Shown in pieces: positions 63,279-64,000 of a stretch of DNA of 64,000 nt. The first letter of the stretch is position 1; each line of letters starts with the position of its first letter. Made by a program: the position numbers and the translations under genes. The notes below the pieces were generated by a model. It had not been told where the DNA came from and ran no database searches. It was given only the letters and a program-made list of their open reading frames with translations. Source of the DNA: Curtobacterium poinsettiae (lineage in GTDB: Bacteria > Actinomycetota > Actinomycetes > Actinomycetales > Microbacteriaceae); assembly GCF_025677645.1 (NCBI RefSeq), contig NZ_CP106879.1, positions 1,302,001 to 1,366,000 of the forward strand, given 5' to 3'.

Positions 63279-64000
63279 GTGACGATCTCGGGCATCATCC
63301 CTGCGCTCTCGCGCGCCTCCGCCTTCGATCGCGTGCTGCGCGCCGCACCGCGCGACGCCGACTTCTCCGTCGTGGACGGCCTGCGCGTGCCGCTGCTCGG
63401 CGCGCTGCTCGCCGAACGCAACGGTCCGCAGTGCGTCCTCGTGATCACGGCGACCGGGCGTGAAGCCGAGGCGGTCCGAGAAGCGTTCGGCAGCTACGTC
63501 CCCGACGCCGACGTGCTCGAGTTCCCGGCGTGGGAGACCCTGCCGCACGAACGCCTCAGCCCGAGTGCCCAGACCGTCGGCACGCGCATCGCGACGCTCC
63601 GGAAGCTCGCGGCGTGGCAGGCGGCGGACCCGGCCGAGCGTCGCCAGACCATCGTCGTCGCGAGCGTCCGCGCCGCGCTGCAGCCGATCGCGAGCAACCT
63701 GACGTCCCTGGCGCCGGTGGTGCTGCGGACCGACTCGCGGGGCAACGATCTGGCGGCGATCGCGTCCCAGCTGGTGGACCTCGCCTACTCGCGCGTCGAC
63801 CTCGTCACCCGCCGTGGTGAGTTCGCGGTGCGCGGTGGCATCCTCGACGTCTTCCCGCCGACGGCCGACCACCCGGCACGCGTCGACTTCTTCGGCGACG
63901 AGATCGAGGCGATCAAGGCGTTCTCCGTCGCCGACCAGCGCACCACAGAGGACGACCTCGGCTCGGTCGAGCTGACGGCCTCGCGCGAACTCCTGCTCAG
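63279..64000 (+). CDS. mfd: Transcription-repair coupling factor, N-terminal part
   Basis: Mfd removes stalled RNA polymerase at DNA lesions and recruits UvrA. The first 240 codons are present and continue past the window edge. Recognisable are the UvrB-like N-terminal module: PAWETLPHERLSPSAQTVGTR, VASVRAALQPI, LVTRRGEFAVRGGILDVFPP and FFGDEIEAIKAFS. The GTG at 63279 gives MTISGIIPALSRAS, as in relatives, and lies seven bases from TACCAT (63266-63271), a leaderless layout; an in-frame ATG three codons earlier overlaps that -10. Confidence 0.95.
   Translation, partial: MTISGIIPALSRASAFDRVLRAAPRDADFSVVDGLRVPLLGALLAERNGPQCVLVITATGREAEAVREAFGSYVPDADVLEFPAWETLPHERLSPSAQTVGTRIATLRKLAAWQAADPAERRQTIVVASVRAALQPIASNLTSLAPVVLRTDSRGNDLAAIASQLVDLAYSRVDLVTRRGEFAVRGGILDVFPPTADHPARVDFFGDEIEAIKAFSVADQRTTEDDLGSVELTASRELLL

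Overview
The window is high-GC DNA (about 70%) with the gene style of an actinobacterium of the family Microbacteriaceae. Curtobacterium or a close relative is my best guess, from general familiarity rather than any search. Supporting signs are the housekeeping blocks glmU-prs and rplY-pth-(wall protein)-mfd, the type of xylA and mfd, frequent leaderless starts (TANNNT followed 6-7 nt later by ATG/GTG), and GC-rich perfect hairpins between genes. I see no rRNA, tRNA, CRISPR array, insertion sequence or prophage.

Layout. 1-1945: a LuxR-type two-component pair, its regulator cut by the window edge. 2127-8394: Gfo/Idh oxidoreductase, ThuA-like protein, two sugar permeases and a binding lipoprotein, facing a LacI repressor. 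8627-11759: a second sugar ABC importer. 11855-14463: MarR, AraC and LacI regulators. 14610-20333: a third importer ending in a cytoplasmic GH3 beta-glycosidase. 20431-23076: a GH18 lipoprotein whose reading frame continues upstream into an AraC-type helix-turn-helix segment, then a 55-codon gene and an AraC regulator. 23090-33536: a xylose block with CE7 acetyl-xylan esterase, xylB and xylA in one direction; in the other, Gfo/Idh, ThuA, Gfo/Idh, a TIM-barrel isomerase, a ROK repressor and a zinc polyol dehydrogenase. 33749-38581: MFS transporter, glmU, prs and a PrmC-like methyltransferase. 38738-44128: a membrane molybdopterin oxidoreductase, a small membrane protein, a frameshifted gnd, gntK and a methyltransferase. 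44285-55946: a uronate block with uxaC and lacI facing a fourth ABC importer, two TIM-barrel isomerases, a Gfo/Idh enzyme, mannonate oxidoreductase and mannonate dehydratase. 56121-60036: a coiled-coil protein and a second two-component pair with a secreted protein. 60365-64000: rplY, pth, an LAVTG-anchored beta-propeller protein and the start of mfd.

Taken together this looks like a plant-polysaccharide utilisation region. Oligosaccharides would enter through four CUT1-type importers, none with its own ATPase, so a shared MsiK-like ATPase encoded elsewhere is implied. They would then be deacetylated (CE7), hydrolysed (GH3), or perhaps cleaved by oxidation and elimination (Gfo/Idh plus ThuA), and passed to xylose isomerase/xylulokinase or to the glucuronate-fructuronate-mannonate-KDG route. 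KDG kinase and aldolase are not in the window. Each block has a divergent LacI or ROK repressor with a visible palindromic operator.

Points most worth a second look: the AraC-HTH/signal-sequence/GH18 single frame; the ThuA/Gfo-Idh modules; a dispersed hairpin family with half copies inside the 5' ends of genes; a single-base deletion in gnd; a 16-bp tandem array abutting a promoter; and a hairpin that contains the xylA stop and the xylB start.
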